A stretch of 64,000 nucleotides of DNA from Paenibacillus planticolens (GTDB taxonomy: Bacteria; Bacillota; Bacilli; Paenibacillales; NBRC-103111). Made by a program: the position numbers and the translations under genes. The stretch lies in NCBI RefSeq assembly GCF_013141725.1, contig NZ_WHNZ01000026.1:157984-221983 (forward strand), written 5' to 3'. The notes under the pieces were generated by a model, which was given only the letters and a program-made list of their open reading frames with translations, was not told where the DNA came from and searched no databases. Positions 63,823-64,000 of the stretch are shown piece after piece (the first letter of the stretch is position 1; each line of letters begins with the position of its first letter).

Positions 63823-64000
63823 ATATGCTGCCCCCCGTTGATCCCCGCACCACAGCTATGCTACCGCGTGCAGCTCCCAGCACCGCTGCTATGCTACCGC
63901 GCGCAGCTCCCAGCGAGTAGTGTGGCGTCGCATGACGGTCGTTAACCAGATGCCGCCCCACCACCACTATTGCCGCATCCGCCCCTATTAGCTGGAAAAA
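63821..64000 (-). CDS. Possible C-terminus of a reverse-strand gene running off the window
   Basis: From the right edge leftward a stop-free frame of 59 codons ends in TAG at 63821-63823, directly before a hairpin. It reads FFQLIGADAAIVVVGRHLVN and ends with two 11-residue repeats of the type AAVLGAARGSI. The in-frame 33-base repeat and the terminator-like hairpin favour coding, but no start is visible, the composition is GC-rich and stops are rare there by chance. No family recognised. Confidence 0.3.
   Translation of the reverse strand, partial: FFQLIGADAAIVVVGRHLVNDRHATPHYSLGAARGSIAAVLGAARGSIAVVRGSTGGSI
63855..63914 (+). repeat. 33-bp tandem direct repeat, two copies
   Basis: The unit starting GCTATGCTACCGCG occurs at 63855-63881 and 63888-63914, differing at one base in the shared 27. 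The period of 33 keeps the reverse frame open, giving an 11-residue peptide repeat. Confidence 0.75.

Overview
The window reads as a chromosomal segment of a Paenibacillus-like, spore-forming Firmicute. The evidence is indirect but consistent: strong AGGAGG-type ribosome binding sites with frequent GTG and TTG starts, lipoprotein ABC solute-binding proteins paired with YesM/YesN-type two-component systems and membrane AraC regulators, a CwlJ-like spore cortex hydrolase, a soluble PAS sensor kinase followed by a Spo0E-like phosphatase, and CcpA (cre) sites. No rRNA, tRNA, CRISPR array, integrase or transposase was seen.

Layout. 1-3060: end of a secreted beta-rich protein, an alpha/beta hydrolase, a cwlJ-like gene and a small unannotated reverse ORF. 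3136-10846: a CUT1-type sugar uptake cluster with two paralogous binding proteins, two permeases and a 785-residue membrane AraC regulator. 10925-11710: a DeoR regulator that is a close paralogue of one in the phosphonate operon. 11711-12744: about 1 kb without genes, packed with structured palindromic repeats. 12745-20824: a ribose/xylose-type ABC importer (ATPase, permease, binding protein), then an overlapping response regulator, histidine kinase and membrane-anchored binding protein, i.e. a three-component sugar sensor. 21034-35242: a galactan/galactoside locus with GH2 beta-galactosidase, YesM/YesN pair, CUT1 importer, KDPG/KDPGal-type aldolase, galactonate-dehydratase-like enzyme and a secreted modular GH53 endo-galactanase carrying both cohesin-like and dockerin modules. 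35676-44310: a 2-aminoethylphosphonate operon (binding protein, ATPase, fused permease, DeoR regulator, phnX, phnW, alanine dehydrogenase, MgtC-like membrane protein). 44677-47167, reverse strand: UDP-glucose dehydrogenase and a GT4 glycosyltransferase. 47347-52905: a GHKL/MORC-like ATPase, a divergent AraC / PhyH-dioxygenase pair, a PAS kinase and a Spo0E-like gene. 53192-62397: a complete myo-inositol catabolic operon (iolD-E-C-A-J-G-B) ending with a LacI regulator, with three palindromic operators in its promoter. 62516-64000: a formylglycine-generating enzyme, a small zinc-ribbon protein, and possibly the 3' end of a reverse gene.

How it works together. The window is mostly catabolic islands, each carrying its own sensor or regulator: plant pectic galactan through galactose or galactonate, inositol to acetyl-CoA and dihydroxyacetone phosphate, and aminoethylphosphonate to phosphate, acetaldehyde and ammonia. 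This suits a soil or rhizosphere saprophyte. The least explained signal is a family of intergenic elements with a fixed architecture: two-armed units of about 76 bp and four-armed units of 179-181 bp with arm spacing of about 51/55/51. They are clustered at 11841-12579, with another at 44313-44491.
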